Both the position numbers and the translations under genes were made by a program. DNA of 22,427 nucleotides from M10-OD1-4 sp038061695 (lineage in GTDB: Bacteria; Patescibacteriota; Minisyncoccia; GWC2-36-17; M10-OD1-4): assembly GCA_038061695.1 (NCBI GenBank), contig JBBTYT010000010.1:1-22427 (forward strand), given 5' to 3'. Under the pieces are notes generated by a model. It saw nothing but the letters and a program-made list of their open reading frames with translations, was not told where the DNA came from and searched no databases. This document shows, piece by piece, positions 1 through 6,057 of the stretch (within the stretch, counting starts at the first letter, position 1; every line of letters starts with the position of its first letter).

Positions 1-560
1 TAACAGCAAAAGAACTTCTTTCAGAAGAAAATCCTTCCATTATTAGATTTATGATGCTCTCTGCTCATTACCGATCACCGATAGATTATTCTGAAAAACT
101 TAAAGAACAGGCAAAGAATACATTGGAAAAAATCTCTACTTTTGCGCAAAGAATTAGAAATCATAAATCTAATAAAGATACCGACGACTTAAAAGTTCAA
201 AAATTTATCAAAGAATTTTTTAAACATATGGATGATGACTTTAATTCTCCAAGAGCGATCGCCTCTTTGTTTGAGCTTATCAACTATACAAACGCTAAAA
301 TTGACTCTTACAGCATCTCAAATATGGACAAAAAAAATATCGCGCAATTTCTTAAAAATTTTGAAAAGATATTTGGAATAAAAATATTAATCGCGAAGAA
401 AGAGCTTATTCCGGAAGATTTAATTAATCTAGCAAAAGAGAGAGATGAGCTCAGAAAAAATAAACAGTGGAAAGAGGGAGATGAAAGACGAGATGCGATA
501 GAAAAAAGAGGTTATAAAATAGAAGATACTCCTGAAGGACCAAAACTCAAAAAAATATAA
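1..560 (+). CDS. cysS: Cysteinyl-tRNA synthetase, C-terminal part (5' truncated by window edge)
   Basis: Class I cysteinyl-tRNA synthetase charges tRNA-Cys in the cytoplasm. The reading frame is open from base 3, so the first ATG at 51 is internal and only the 3' end of the gene is present. What is seen is the sequence IIRFMMLSAHYRSPIDYS, typical of the end of the CysRS catalytic core, then the helical anticodon-binding domain with the usual motif of a short acidic helix containing DDDFNSPRA, and the characteristic C-terminal ending (RDAIEKRGYKIEDTPEGPKL). The catalytic HIGH and KMSKS motifs lie outside the window. The gene ends at TAA 558-560, about 105 bases before dnaB. I see no clear terminator after it. 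The family call is secure. Confidence 0.93.
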   Translation, partial: TAKELLSEENPSIIRFMMLSAHYRSPIDYSEKLKEQAKNTLEKISTFAQRIRNHKSNKDTDDLKVQKFIKEFFKHMDDDFNSPRAIASLFELINYTNAKIDSYSISNMDKKNIAQFLKNFEKIFGIKILIAKKELIPEDLINLAKERDELRKNKQWKEGDERRDAIEKRGYKIEDTPEGPKLKKI

Positions 561-627
561 ACAGCTTATTAACATATTATCAAAAACCCTCTAAAATAAA
601 GGACTCTTTTGTAAAATATTATTATTT

Positions 628-656
628 TTGACTTGCGCTTTCTTTCAAGTTATTAT
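628..656 (+). promoter_or_regulatory. Sigma70-type promoter for dnaB, predicting a near-leaderless mRNA
   Basis: TTGACT (628-633), a 17-base spacer and TATTAT (651-656) form a near-consensus promoter. The expected transcription start is about 662-664, only 2-4 bases before the dnaB ATG at 666. This decides the start: the longer TTG-initiated frame from 633 would begin inside the promoter. There is no Shine-Dalgarno sequence. Confidence 0.65.
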
Positions 657-665
657 AAAAACATT

Positions 666-2078
666 ATGGCGCAAGAAAATAAACAAACAATTTCAAATGA
701 TAGAATTCCGCCTCACAGCATTGAGGCTGAGCAATCTGTATTGGGCTCAATCCTGCTTGATAAAGAGTCAATGATTAAAATAGCAGATGTTGTAACTCCT
801 AAAGATTTTTATAAAAAATCACACAAACTCATATATGAAGCGATGCTTGACTTATATCATGATCAAGAGCCTATTGATGTTTTAACTGTTAAAAACAGAT
901 TGAAAGATAAGAAACAGCTAGATGAGATTGGCGGGGCAAGCTATTTATCAAGCTTAGTAAACTCCATTGCCACACCCGCTCATGTTGTTTCATACGCAAA
1001 AACTGTTTACAAAAAAAGAGTTTTGAGAGATTTGATCTCTGTGTCTTACAGTATATCATCGCTTGGATACAGAGAAGATGAAGATATAGATATGCTCCTT
1101 GATGAGGCTGAAAGAAATATTTTTGGCATTACTCAAAACTCGCTTTCTCAATCATTTTCTCATGTAAAAAACACATTGGATGCCGCTTTTGAGAGAATAG
1201 AAAAACTACACCAAAATGACCACACAATGAGAGGTGTGCCAACAGGATTTAAAAAAATAGATAATCTTCTATCTGGACTCCAAAATTCAGACTTAGTGAT
1301 TCTAGCCGCAAGACCCTCCTTAGGTAAAACATCTTTAGCTTTAAATATTGCCTTAAATGTGGCAAAAAATAATATTCCAGTTGGCATATTCTCTCTTGAA
1401 ATGTCCAGCGAACAATTAGTAGATAGACTTATAGCAACTGAAGCTAGAGTTGATTTGTGGAAGCTGAGAACCGGTAATTTATCAATGGATGGAGAATATA
1501 ATGACTTTACTCGTATAAGTGATGCTTTAGGAACACTCTCCAACGCGCCAATATTTTTTGAAGAATCTTCCACTCCAAATATATTACAGATGAGAACAAT
1601 GGCAAGAAGACTTCAAGCAGAACATGGATTAGGACTTCTCGTTATTGATTATCTTCAACTTATCCAACCAAGAAATCCAAATGATTCACCGGTGCAAGCA
1701 ATCAGCGAAATATCAAGAGCACTCAAAGGACTTGCCAGAGAACTTAATATTCCAGTACTTGCGCTTTCCCAGCTTTCTCGCGCAGTAGAACAGAGAACAG
1801 CAAGAATACCTAAATTATCCGATTTACGAGATTCAGGATCAATAGAACAAGATGCTGATGTTGTTATGTTTATATACAGAGAAGATAAGGATAGAGAAAA
1901 TACAGAAAGAAAAAATGAAGCTGATATTATCATTGCAAAACATAGAAACGGCCCCTTAGGCATAGCTTCACTTTACTTTGATCAAGATAGAGCAACCTTT
2001 GAAAATCTATCATCAGATGACTATCAAGGATCATCTAAAGAATTATCAAGTGAAAACCTGCCAAAAGATGTATTCTAA
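666..2078 (+). CDS. dnaB: Replicative DNA helicase DnaB
   Basis: Hexameric 5'-3' helicase that unwinds the replication fork. The N-terminal helical domain begins with PPHSIEAEQSVLGSIL, the classic DnaB opening. The RecA-like C-terminal motor has Walker A ARPSLGKTS at about residues 215-223, the H1a-type SLEMSSEQL, Walker B LLVIDYLQL, SQLSRAVEQR, and the end motif DLRDSGSIEQDADVVMFIYR with the arginine-finger region. The length of 470 aa is normal and there is no intein. I chose ATG 666 (MAQENK...) over the in-frame TTG at 633, because 633 falls inside the promoter and the extra residues are not family-like. The last 11 bases overlap recR, so the two are probably co-transcribed. Confidence 0.95.
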   Translation: MAQENKQTISNDRIPPHSIEAEQSVLGSILLDKESMIKIADVVTPKDFYKKSHKLIYEAMLDLYHDQEPIDVLTVKNRLKDKKQLDEIGGASYLSSLVNSIATPAHVVSYAKTVYKKRVLRDLISVSYSISSLGYREDEDIDMLLDEAERNIFGITQNSLSQSFSHVKNTLDAAFERIEKLHQNDHTMRGVPTGFKKIDNLLSGLQNSDLVILAARPSLGKTSLALNIALNVAKNNIPVGIFSLEMSSEQLVDRLIATEARVDLWKLRTGNLSMDGEYNDFTRISDALGTLSNAPIFFEESSTPNILQMRTMARRLQAEHGLGLLVIDYLQLIQPRNPNDSPVQAISEISRALKGLARELNIPVLALSQLSRAVEQRTARIPKLSDLRDSGSIEQDADVVMFIYREDKDRENTERKNEADIIIAKHRNGPLGIASLYFDQDRATFENLSSDDYQGSSKELSSENLPKDVF

Positions 2079-2679
2079 ATCAATTCAAAACTTAATAGAT
2101 TCTCTTGCTAAACTCCCTTCTATTGGACCAAGACAAGCCTCAAGAATCGCATTTTATCTCCTCAAAAAACCTAATGATATAACAAATACACTTGCGAGAA
2201 ATCTTCTTTTATTAAAAAAAAATGTAAAACTTTGCCAAAAATGCTTTTTAAGCTACGAGAGAGAAAACGAAAAGAATCAATGTGATATCTGTTTAAATAC
2301 AAGCCGAAAACAATCACAAATATGCATCATTCAAAAAGAGATTGAAATAAAGAGCATTGAAAATATAGGCGTATTTTTAGGTATGTATCATATAGTTGGA
2401 GAAGATATAGATATATTGAAAAAAGATGAGATGCCAAAAAGCATAGAAAAACTAATTGACAGAATAAGAAATTTAAAAAAAGATGGTATAGAAAATATTG
2501 AAATTATATTAGCGACTAATCCAACAACTGAAGGAAACGCTCTCTCTTTATATTTAGAAAAGGAACTAAAAAAGCTTGAAATTAAAATAACATCTTTAGG
2601 AAGAGGTCTATCCTCTGGTGATGAGCTTGAATATGCCGATCAAAGCACTCTCTCGCATGCATTTGAAAATAGAAAGTAA
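2068..2679 (+). CDS. recR: Recombination mediator RecR
   Basis: RecR acts with RecF/RecO to load RecA on SSB-coated gapped DNA. The 203-aa protein starts MYSKSIQNLIDSLAKLPSIG, the usual RecR opening with its helix-hairpin-helix (LPSIGPRQASRIAFYLL). It then has a four-cysteine zinc finger (C56, C59, C72, C75) and a TOPRIM domain from about residue 83, with ILATNPTTEGNALSLYL and the end motif LGRGLSSGDELEYADQSTLSHAF. ATG 2068 is chosen because it gives the family length and N-terminus. The frame is open upstream to 1978, but that stretch only overlaps dnaB. The start lies inside the dnaB end (11-base overlap), consistent with translational coupling. A terminator follows directly. Confidence 0.95.
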   Translation: MYSKSIQNLIDSLAKLPSIGPRQASRIAFYLLKKPNDITNTLARNLLLLKKNVKLCQKCFLSYERENEKNQCDICLNTSRKQSQICIIQKEIEIKSIENIGVFLGMYHIVGEDIDILKKDEMPKSIEKLIDRIRNLKKDGIENIEIILATNPTTEGNALSLYLEKELKKLEIKITSLGRGLSSGDELEYADQSTLSHAFENRK

Positions 2680-2681
2680 GT

Positions 2682-2724
2682 CTTAAAACAAAAACCTCGA
2701 GATCATCGAGGTTTTTGTTTTAAG
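2682..2724. terminator. Bidirectional terminator between recR and rplU
   Basis: A perfect 19-bp inverted repeat: left arm 2682-2700, loop GATCA, right arm 2706-2724. Its core is ACCTCGA/TCGAGGT flanked by A-runs and T-runs, so it can work in both directions. It separates the convergent recR (+) and rplU (-); rplU's stop codon is only 3 bases away. Confidence 0.9.
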
Positions 2725-2726
2725 TT

Positions 2727-3038
2727 TTATTCAATCTCTGTAATTTTAATCTCTGTATGAGGTTGCTTATGTCCCCTTTTCACTCTTACTCCTTTTTTAG
2801 GTTTATATCTTAAAGATATCTTTTTCTTATCTCTTCCTTGATTGATTATCTCTCCTGAAACTTTAGCTCCACTTATGTAAGGCTCACCTATTTTTGTCTC
2901 ATTGTTATCTGATGACATAAGCAAAACCTTATCAAAAATAATCTTTGAACCCTCTTCACCCTCAAGATATTCAACTTTTATTCTATTGCCAACTGATACC
3001 TTATATTGCTTTCCGCCAGTTTCTATTATACTGAACAT
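2727..3038 (-). CDS. rplU: 50S ribosomal protein L21
   Basis: L21 binds 23S rRNA in the large subunit. The 103-aa protein has the typical start MFSIIETGGKQYKVSVG, a central GxPYISGAKVSGEI and the basic C-terminal KPKKGVRVKRGHKQPHTEIKITEI signature; its length is normal. It stands alone on this strand. In many bacteria rplU is followed by rpmA (L27), but here it ends at a terminator shared with recR. A good promoter lies about 28 bases upstream. There is no clear Shine-Dalgarno sequence before the ATG. Confidence 0.96.
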   Translation of the reverse strand: MFSIIETGGKQYKVSVGNRIKVEYLEGEEGSKIIFDKVLLMSSDNNETKIGEPYISGAKVSGEIINQGRDKKKISLRYKPKKGVRVKRGHKQPHTEIKITEIE

Positions 3039-3065
3039 ATTTTTAGGATAATTTTAATACGTTTG

Positions 3066-3094
3066 AGTATAGCAGATATTTTTTACTTTGTAAA
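3066..3094 (-). promoter_or_regulatory. Sigma70-type promoter of rplU
   Basis: On the minus strand, TTTACA (complement of 3089-3094), a 17-base spacer and TATACT (complement of 3066-3071). The expected start is near 3059, giving a leader of about 20 bases before the ATG at 3038. Confidence 0.65.
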
Positions 3095-3123
3095 TACCAA
3101 AAAAATAAAGTAAAATTATCTAC

Positions 3124-3152
3124 TTGAAATATACACGATTTTATCATAAAAT
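3124..3152 (+). promoter_or_regulatory. Possible promoter of uvrC
   Basis: TTGAAA (3124-3129), a 17-base spacer and TAAAAT (3147-3152), divergent from the rplU promoter. The surrounding sequence is very AT-rich, so chance matches are likely. A leader of about 40 bases without a Shine-Dalgarno sequence would follow. Confidence 0.4.
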
Positions 3153-3201
3153 ATAAAATTATATAAAAACATATTAATAGAGATAATGTATTTTTAATAA
3201 T

Positions 3202-4584
3202 ATGATAAATTTAAAAGAAAAAGCTAAAAAATTCCCAAAATCCTCAGGTGTATATTTTTTCAAAGATAAAAATGAAAAGATAATTTATGTTGGAAAAGCA
3301 TCTATTTTAAAAAACAGAGTATCGCAATATTTTCAAAAAAATACCAAACAATCACTTAAAACAAAAAATCTGATTGATAATACATTTGATATAGATGTTT
3401 TAGTATGCGAATCTGAGATAGATGCATTAATACAAGAGGCATATTATATTAAAAAATATAATCCGAAATATAATGTCTTAATGCGTGATGATAAAAATTA
3501 CTTTTTTGTCGGTATAACAAAAGAAGAATACCCGAGAATATTCATAACACACCAACCTCTAAAACCTATAACCAATAACCTGAAAACTCAATATATCGGA
3601 CCATTTACTGATGGATTTGCCATAAAAGAAACTCTTAAATTGCTTAGAAAGATATTTCCGTATAGGCACTGCATAAAACTGCCAAAAAAAGCTTGTCTTC
3701 AATATCATCTTGGAAGATGCCCTGCTCCCTGTTTGTTCAAGAGTGAAGCGATTGATTACAAACAGCAGTCCTTTAGGGCTCCCTGTTTGTTCAAGAGTGA
3801 AGCGATTGATTACAAACAGCAGTCCTTTAGGACCCCGTGTATTTATCCTGAAATAAAAACAATAGTAAGGAAAAATATAAAATATATTAAAGAAATTTTA
3901 AAAGGAGAAAAAAAATCACTGCTAAAAAACCTTGAAAAAGAGATGATTAAATATGCAAAAAAAGAGATGTTTGAAAAGGCAGGCAAAGTAAAAAAGCAGA
4001 TAGAAAATATAAAAAAAATATTTGAACATAAATATACACTCTCAGAATTTAAAAATATGAGAAGAGCTGATATAGATTGGCAAAAAGCGGAAAAGTTTAT
4101 TCAAAATCTCTTAAATACGAAGAAAATAATTTCAAGAGTTGAGGCATACGATATTTCTAATATATCCGGAAAGTATGCTGTAGGATCTATGGTTGTATTT
4201 ACAAATGGGATACCAGACAAAAGAGAGTATCGGAAATTTAAGATAAAATTTTCCGGAGATGAGCCAAACGACCCAAAAATGATGAAAGAGGTTTTAATGA
4301 GGCGATTAAAAAGAAAAGATTGGCCAAAATCAGACTTAATAATTCTAGATGGAGGAATAACTCAGCTTAATGCTGTAAAAAGCATAGCGAACAAAAAAGA
4401 TCTCATAATTTCACTGGCAAAAAGAAATGAAGAAATACATATCCCAAATATATCAATACCTAAACCGACAAAAGAGATGCCTGAAGAAATTAAATTTTTC
4501 TTTCAACAAATAAGAGATGAAGCTCATAGATTTGCAATCACATTTCATAAAAAATTAAGAGGGGAAGGATTTTTAAAAGAATAA
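3202..4584 (+). CDS. uvrC: UvrABC excinuclease subunit C with a tandem in-frame insertion and no C-terminal HhH tail
   Basis: UvrC makes both incisions in nucleotide excision repair. An N-terminal GIY-YIG nuclease (GVYFF...IIYVGKAS, catalytic Glu in IQEAYYIKKYNPKYN) comes first. It is followed by a four-cysteine cluster (C157, C165, C173, C177) matching the Fe-S motif known in UvrC, a UVR coiled coil (about residues 232-270), and the RNase H-like second nuclease (EAYDISNISG, LIILDGGITQL, RDEAHRFAITFHKKLR). Directly after C177 the 18-residue unit APCLFKSEAIDYKQQSFR occurs twice (175-210), then TPC resumes the family sequence. The protein is 460 aa, against about 600 in E. coli, and stops right after the nuclease core, so the double helix-hairpin-helix tail is absent. 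A terminator follows. Confidence 0.93.
   Translation: MINLKEKAKKFPKSSGVYFFKDKNEKIIYVGKASILKNRVSQYFQKNTKQSLKTKNLIDNTFDIDVLVCESEIDALIQEAYYIKKYNPKYNVLMRDDKNYFFVGITKEEYPRIFITHQPLKPITNNLKTQYIGPFTDGFAIKETLKLLRKIFPYRHCIKLPKKACLQYHLGRCPAPCLFKSEAIDYKQQSFRAPCLFKSEAIDYKQQSFRTPCIYPEIKTIVRKNIKYIKEILKGEKKSLLKNLEKEMIKYAKKEMFEKAGKVKKQIENIKKIFEHKYTLSEFKNMRRADIDWQKAEKFIQNLLNTKKIISRVEAYDISNISGKYAVGSMVVFTNGIPDKREYRKFKIKFSGDEPNDPKMMKEVLMRRLKRKDWPKSDLIILDGGITQLNAVKSIANKKDLIISLAKRNEEIHIPNISIPKPTKEMPEEIKFFFQQIRDEAHRFAITFHKKLRGEGFLKE
3724..3831 (+). repeat. Tandem 54-bp palindromic insertion inside uvrC
   Basis: Two identical 54-base units (3724-3777 and 3778-3831), followed by a decayed start of a third (3832-3840, ACCCCGTGT against GCTCCCTGT). 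Each unit has the inverted repeat CTGTTTGT / ACAAACAG with a 21-base spacer. Across the unit junction the arms can pair the other way (3758-3765 with 3783-3790), enclosing AGTCC-TTTA-GGGCT. This gives an imperfect 13-bp hairpin. The unit length is a multiple of 3 and both copies are open in the uvrC frame. The family sequence resumes directly afterwards, so this is an insertion and not a natural domain. It resembles in style the palindromic elements inserted into Rickettsia genes; relatedness is not claimed. Confidence 0.88.
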
Positions 4585-4589
4585 AAAAT

Positions 4590-4620
4590 AGCCTGGCGGA
4601 GATAATACACCGCCAAGCCT
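4590..4620. terminator. Bidirectional terminator between uvrC and the 175-aa gene
   Basis: A GC-rich stem with arms AGCCTGGCGG (4590-4599) and CCGCCAAGCC (4610-4619), two mismatches and a loop of 10 bases. TTATAATTTTT follows on the plus strand and TATTTTTTATT on the minus strand. It separates the convergent uvrC and 4635-5162. Confidence 0.75.
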
Positions 4621-4634
4621 TATAATTTTTCATT

Positions 4635-5162
4635 CTACTTCTTCCTGTTTGTTTTGTTGGTGATATAAACAGGATAGAAGACTTCATTCAGAAGTCTCAC
4701 GAACCGCATAGCATTCTTTCTATATCTATTCGGAAAATAATGCGATATTTTCCCAAATATCGCATTCCCGATGGTCACGTGCCATTCATGACTGTCCTCC
4801 TTCAGGAAATCAAAAACTCCTGAAAAATCCATTGGCTTGATCAAAAAGATATTTCGATCATTATCCGCTCGAAACACTTCAAATAAAACTTCTCCGGACT
4901 CTCGAACAACCCTTCTATTTTTCCTATAGAATTTCTTTTCTGGCACAAACACCTTACATATGCCAGTCCTACTCTTCACAACACCCAACACATCAATTAC
5001 TTCTTCTGCGTGTTTCTCCCATTCTTGTCTTTCAAAGCCTTTTTCAAAGCCTTCAAGAATGGCGTTTGTAAAGACTTCACTGACATCTTGAGCATGAGGT
5101 GAAATTTTAACTTGAATATCACCAACATTACCCAATGCCTTTGACATTGTTTGAATTTTCAC
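4635..5162 (-). CDS. Hypothetical soluble protein, 175 aa
   Basis: I do not recognise this protein. It has no signal peptide or membrane segment. It has a mixed-charge N-terminal half (helix-rich, AILEGFEKGFERQEWEKHAEEVIDVLG) and a basic, aromatic C-terminal part (HYFPNRYRKNAMRFVRLLNEVFYPVY, then a KTNRKK tail) that could bind nucleic acid, though this is only a guess. The start is GTG (5160-5162), with AGGAG at 5170-5174, 7 bases upstream. The strong promoter and clear Shine-Dalgarno sequence differ from most neighbours and match the two small genes at 9123-9293 and 9528-9809. The gene has its own terminator and stands alone. Base composition looks somewhat richer in G+C than its flanks, so recent acquisition is possible. 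Confidence 0.75.
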   Translation of the reverse strand: MKIQTMSKALGNVGDIQVKISPHAQDVSEVFTNAILEGFEKGFERQEWEKHAEEVIDVLGVVKSRTGICKVFVPEKKFYRKNRRVVRESGEVLFEVFRADNDRNIFLIKPMDFSGVFDFLKEDSHEWHVTIGNAIFGKISHYFPNRYRKNAMRFVRLLNEVFYPVYITNKTNRKK

Positions 5163-5227
5163 AAATAATCTCCTTTTTTAAAAAGAAAAATTAAAATTTC
5201 AAGGTTCATCTACTATCACAATTTATT

Positions 5228-5256
5228 ATTGTAGTAACTATACTTAAATATGTCAA
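5228..5256 (-). promoter_or_regulatory. Strong sigma70-type promoter of the 175-aa gene
   Basis: On the minus strand, TTGACA (complement of 5251-5256), a 17-base spacer and TACAAT (complement of 5228-5233). The predicted leader is about 58 bases, ending in AAAAAAGGAGATT before the GTG start. Confidence 0.75.
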
Positions 5257-5310
5257 TGGATAAATAGCAATAGACAATATACTCTCATATTTGTATTTAT
5301 ATAAGATTAC

Positions 5311-5339
5311 TTGATTTTATAACTTAATTGTGATATATT
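5311..5339 (+). promoter_or_regulatory. Promoter of the holin-like/secG operon, predicting a leaderless mRNA
   Basis: TTGATT (5311-5316), a 17-base spacer and TATATT (5334-5339). The expected start at 5346-5348 coincides with the ATG at 5348. The longer GTG frame from 5330 would overlap the -10 box, which argues against it. Confidence 0.55.
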
Positions 5340-5347
5340 TATTAGCA

Positions 5348-5698
5348 ATGAAATTTATTATCTTAATAATTGGAAATGCGTTAGCCTTATTTCTAGCCTC
5401 TTCTTATATAAGTGGTTTTTCATTGAGTGGCGGATATAAAGAACTTATTATAGCGGCTATCGTCATTGCCTTAGTTAACTTATTTTTAAAGCCTGGACTT
5501 AAATTGGTATTAGGACCATTTATTATTTTAAGCTTAGGACTTTTTATCATTTTTATAAATATGGGCATATTGTGGTTAGCCGATAAATTGCTTCCGCAAG
5601 TTGAATTCTTAACTATATCTTCTCTAATTTTAACAACACTGCTTATAGGATTCATAAATTTCATAATTTCAATAGGATTTAAAAAAAAAATAAATTAG
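5348..5698 (+). CDS. Phage holin family 4 / DUF360-type membrane protein
   Basis: A small integral membrane protein of 116 aa with four hydrophobic segments (about residues 2-20, 33-49, 54-78 and 87-112). The pattern NALALFLASSYISGFSLSGG, then ALVNLFLKP, then GFINFIIS is typical of the family-4 holin-like membrane proteins (PF04020 type), which occur widely in bacterial chromosomes without any phage. Function is unknown; nothing here suggests lysis or a prophage. ATG 5348 is chosen over GTG 5330 because the latter lies upstream of the predicted transcription start. secG begins 9 bases downstream, so the two are probably one operon. The family call rests on pattern recognition only. Confidence 0.7.
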   Translation: MKFIILIIGNALALFLASSYISGFSLSGGYKELIIAAIVIALVNLFLKPGLKLVLGPFIILSLGLFIIFINMGILWLADKLLPQVEFLTISSLILTTLLIGFINFIISIGFKKKIN

Positions 5699-5707
5699 AA
5701 GAATAGT

Positions 5708-5926
5708 ATGTTTAATATAGCCTTAATAATAATATCAATCTTACTCATCATCGTAGTATTACTTCAGCAAAAAAATGCTGGCGGAGGTGGTTCTATGATG
5801 GGTGGAAGCGGTGGATCAGAAAATATATACCAAACAAGAAGAGGAGCTGATAAATTCTTATTTATTGCTACGATAGTTTTCGCCGCTTTATTTATAGGAG
5901 TAACTTTTGTAAGACTATTAATTTAA
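5708..5926 (+). CDS. secG: Protein translocase subunit SecG
   Basis: SecG is the small accessory subunit of the SecYEG membrane channel. The 72-aa protein has two membrane segments (about residues 3-20 and 50-70). Between them is the family's cytoplasmic loop, with LLQQKNAGGGGSMMGGSGG and a following YQTRRGADKFLF. Length and layout are normal for SecG. A weak AGAAG lies 7-11 bases before the ATG. It follows the holin-like gene by 9 bases and ends just before a long terminator. Confidence 0.93.
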   Translation: MFNIALIIISILLIIVVLLQQKNAGGGGSMMGGSGGSENIYQTRRGADKFLFIATIVFAALFIGVTFVRLLI

Positions 5927-5933
5927 AGTTTTC

Positions 5934-5979
5934 AAAATAAAATAAAGGAATTCTTAATTCCCTTATTTTATTTTTATAA
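5934..5979 (+). terminator. Terminator of the secG operon
   Basis: An 18-bp stem with one mismatch: 5934-5951 pairs with 5957-5974, loop TCTTA, with GGAAT/ATTCC at the tip and T-rich sequence following. It sits directly after the secG stop codon. Confidence 0.8.
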
Positions 5980-6057
5980 CTTTTAAATTTAATTTCTACT
6001 CAACCAAAAAAAATCATATGGCCATCATGGCCTCAATGGCAAAAACTCTCAAAGATA

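Noticed and set aside
633..665. TTG start giving an 11-residue longer DnaB
   Set aside because: The segment overlaps the predicted -10/spacer of the dnaB promoter and the residues are not typical of DnaB; ATG 666 gives the standard N-terminus.
1978..2067. Longer RecR starting inside dnaB
   Set aside because: The 30 extra residues are out-of-frame dnaB sequence; ATG 2068 gives the normal RecR start and length.
3724..3831. CRISPR-like or minisatellite array
   Set aside because: Only two units with no spacers, in frame within uvrC; it does not fit a CRISPR array. A palindromic insertion fits better.
5348..5698. Prophage lysis gene (holin)
   Set aside because: Family-4 holin-like proteins are common chromosomal membrane proteins; no endolysin, integrase or phage structural gene is nearby.
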